Shown: piece after piece, positions 61,312 to 64,000 of the stretch | How positions within the stretch are numbered: position 1 is the stretch's first letter | How the letters are laid out: the number at the start of each line of letters is the position of its first letter | Assembly: GCA_038501785.1 (NCBI GenBank) | Contig: JBAMJR010000032.1 | Span: forward strand, 2,853,001 to 2,917,000 | DNA from: Myoxocephalus aenaeus | Lineage: Eukaryota > Chordata > Actinopteri > Perciformes > Cottidae | DNA length: 64,000 nt | Direction: 5' to 3' | Notes under the pieces: model-generated | What the model saw: the letters and a program-made list of their open reading frames with translations, nothing else | What the model was told of the DNA's origin: nothing | Database searches by the model: none | Position numbers and translations under genes: made by a program

Positions 61312-61834
61312 GGTGTCATTTTCAGAGCTACTTGAGAGGTGAGAGCACATGATACTCACTAAAGGTATGAGACCTGTAATGTAAGCAATGATCATTTTGA
61401 TAAATAAAAAAAAGTATGTATGCATTACATTATTAGGAAAATGCACTTAGAAGTAGAATTATATTACTTCTAATGCAAAAATATGACCCTTAAACAATTA
61501 AATATTATATTATTGGACTATTATTAATGCATTGATGCGTAAGAAGCATTTTACAATTGTAATTGGACAAGAGGGAGGTTATTTGATCTATTTTATATAT
61601 CAGGTAGTTTAATCTATGACAATGCATCATATCTTATAAACTCCCCATATGTTTTGTATGCAAAAAATAAAAGATTTGTAAAGTAACTACAGCTATCAAA
61701 ATAGATTTAGTAAGGTATTTAGTACAATGCAGTCTACTTGGGTACAGTTATTGAGCAAATGTACTTAGTCACATTCCACCTGTCTGTCTCTGAGGTTTTT
61801 GCAGCCTCAACAAATAAATGGAGGATCATGGAAA

Positions 61835-61998
61835 TTTGTTTGTGGTGCTCAAAAAAAATAGTCCCTGTGAAAACCTTTGTGGAACCACCACAAAGGTTTT
61901 CACAGGGACTATTTTTTTTGAGACAACGTTTACGAGATTTAATTGCTGTTGAATTTTTAAAAAGCAGTTTTTTTAATTGTTTGAGCACCACAAACAAA
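61835..61998. repeat. Nested perfect inverted repeat (33-bp inner, 19-bp outer arms)
   Basis: Inner arms 61850-61882 and 61888-61920 are perfect reverse complements over 33 bases with a five-base loop (AACCA). Outer arms 61835-61853 and 61980-61998 (TTTGTTTGTGGTGCTCAAA and its complement) are perfect over 19 bases and overlap the first inner arm by four bases. The order is A-B-loop-B'-spacer-A'. No target-site duplication was noticed. Confidence 0.9.
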
Positions 61999-62534
61999 CG
62001 ACAGCAGACGTTTTGAAGCATAACATTAACTGTCCTAATAACCACTAAACGTTTCTAGAAGCTGTAACGTGGGTGCTGCTGCATCGTAATCAATTCAGTC
62101 ACAGAATGAACCAAATGTGCAAAAGAATCGTGTGGTGAACAATTAATGAGAAAGGTGTCGGAGCATCGGAGTGTAGATCGATAGATCTCGTCACATCTGT
62201 AGGCTGTCCCCGAAACACGTCACAGATAATCTGCAGTTTGTTTTTTTCAAGCATCCACAGCCCACACTTTCATCTACACACACACAAACACACGCGTCAC
62301 ACACCGCCCTCAGAGGCGACGCGCACCTCCTAAAGGAGAGCTTTATAACTGAGAGACGCCCACACACACTCACACGCACACACACACACCATGCTTTTCA
62401 CATCTGCCTACTTTGTCTTCCTCCATCTCTCTCAATTTCTATCTATCGCGCTCATGCCGAGGCCACCTCCCGCCTACAACTTGTCACCCGCGGTGACGCT
62501 CCACGACGTCACCCTCTTGGTGGAAAGAAGTGGC

Positions 62535-62582
<48 letters not shown>

Positions 62583-62813
62583 AGAGAGGGAGTCAGCAGG
62601 AGCAAGAGATGAGACTCCCTGCACGAGTGACCATGAGGGCTCCTAACCTGTGTGAAAGTGTTGGGACTGAAGTCTAAAGCTGAACTCTGTTTGAATCCAT
62701 GATAACGTGAAACACCAACAACTACAACAGCAGCAGCAGCAGCAACATGTGAGATGGAGGGAAACTCCTCGTCCTAACTCACTATCACTGGACATGCTCA
62801 GTGCAAACAGCCA

Positions 62814-62950
62814 GCTTTATCAGAATCAGGATCAGAACCATTTATTGCCAAGTGAGTTTACACAAACAAGGAATTTGTCCTGGCGGGAGGTGCATAACAT
62901 TTAACAATAACATTTAGCGATAAACATGAAACAGAGTGCAATAAAAAGGG
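62814..62950 (+). repeat. Dispersed fish repeat with TTTATTGCCAAGT core
   Basis: The order AGAATCAGGATCAGAACC, TTTATTGCCAAGTGAGTTTA, then CACAAACAAGGAATTTGTCC is a very common fish interspersed repeat. Only this core was identified; the rest of the element and its ends are not defined. Confidence 0.55.
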
Positions 62951-64000
62951 AGCATGGTATTGTTATCCCTCCCGGTCTCTTATCATTGCCACGGCCACAA
63001 AGTCACCAGGTCATCGGTGCAGGTTTGGATTTTGCTCAATCAGAAGTCATCAAATTTGTGGCTCGAGTCTCATATTGACTCCACAGCTGTCCGATTACGC
63101 ATTTTAAAATGCGTTTAAAACCCTCTTAGATCATATCCCAGGTCAGATTGTGCACCTAACGATATATGCAAAAAAACAATACCTTCTATTCTATTTTAGT
63201 TTCAAATCCCAATTATCTTTTTCTCTTGAGAAATAAAATAGGAAGCAATATTATCGTGACATTCAACCATTGATTAATCTGCAACTTTACGCGACGGGGG
63301 TTTGTGTGGAGCTAGCATGTCCTCTGTCGCTCCGTACGGGGCTACGTTTTAAGCCTGCCCACTTTTTAGCAGTCCAATCAAATGCGAAGGATTTGATTTA
63401 AATCCCTATTGTAACGCTCAAATATGCCGTTTCCCTGGTTAATACGCCACTACAGAAGGTAAACGAGAACGCTCATTTGCAATCTGTCTGAGAGTTACAC
63501 GAGAAGATCAACACCACCCTCGTCTGTTTAAATATCAATCAATGATATGACAAGAAGATGTGTAGCTTAGCTTAGCATAAACACTGGAAACGGGGGAACT
63601 GATAGAAATTACAGATTTAAAAACATTAGAATTGGCATTTGCGTTATTATGCAAATCAAGCACAATAAAACACAGAGTGAGACACTGTCATTAATATGTC
63701 AAATTGTTATGGCAGGACACATGTGCTTAGTTTCTTCTTCTTTTTAAACACCAGAGTCATTTCGAGGAACTTTTGGCAACATTGCCTTGTAATTGATGGG
63801 ACAAACTATAATGCATGTGGTGTGTGTGCTAACTGAGCTGAGGGGTTTCAGTGTCTTCAACAACAACAACACTGTAAAAATCAACATCTGGAGGCTGAAC
63901 ACTCCGGTGCCTCTGAAACAATGAAGGCTCTGCTCTACCTCAGCTTAGTGTTTGGTCCTCAGGTTTGAGTGTTGTGGGTGGCAGAGACGGGCACCAAGCG

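Larger units (their letters stand above)
61229..64000 (-). other. REL: REL intron (5' part of the gene continues beyond the window)
   Basis: No further Rel-homology exon was found. The stretch holds a (CA)n tract at 61234-61309, a nested inverted repeat at 61835-61998, a TG tract at about 62538-62579, a (CAG)n run near 62730-62745 and a dispersed repeat near 62814-62950. The remainder is AT-rich unique sequence. Confidence 0.5.

Overview
The window is nuclear DNA of a ray-finned fish, most likely a teleost (inference). It has spliced vertebrate genes with short introns and GT-AG junctions, many CA/TG and AT microsatellites, and several repeats I recognise as typical of fish genomes: a tRNA-headed SINE, an L2-type LINE, and hAT- and piggyBac-like MITEs.

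Layout: (1) 1-27150, XPO1/CRM1 on the + strand. All 24 coding exons are present and the assembled frame is exactly 1071 codons plus stop, the human length. (2) About 27150-28205, a spacer where XPO1 and the next gene converge tail to tail. (3) 28205-42000, SANBR (KIAA1841) on the - strand, 20 coding exons and about 709 codons, with an L2 fragment and several MITEs in its introns. (4) 42590-46710, PEX13 on the - strand, four exons, complete except for an apparent one-base frameshift in the glycine-rich part of exon 2. (5) 47300-52413, a weakly supported + strand gene that I could not identify: two phase-compatible exons encoding a possible 67-residue protein. (6) 56390 to beyond 64000, the 3' half of REL on the - strand, with the N-terminal Rel-homology exons outside the window.

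Order and orientation (REL, slot, PEX13, SANBR, then XPO1 opposed) match human chromosome 2p15-p16, read in reverse complement. The mammalian neighbours PUS10, C2orf74, AHSA2 and USP34 were not found. The unidentified + strand gene sits in the PUS10 slot, divergent from PEX13. The genes are not a functional operon: nuclear export receptor, B-cell-linked BTB/SANT protein, peroxisomal import factor and NF-kB transcription factor.

The most useful observations are the PEX13 frameshift, the unidentified gene, two perfect inverted-repeat structures that look like template-switch events (31573-31610 and 61835-61998), five splice acceptors whose upstream tract is largely (TG)n, two consensus-perfect CTCF motifs, and two MITEs with clear target-site duplications. 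Exon boundaries were set by hand from splice sites, reading phase and remembered vertebrate homologues. No database search was run.
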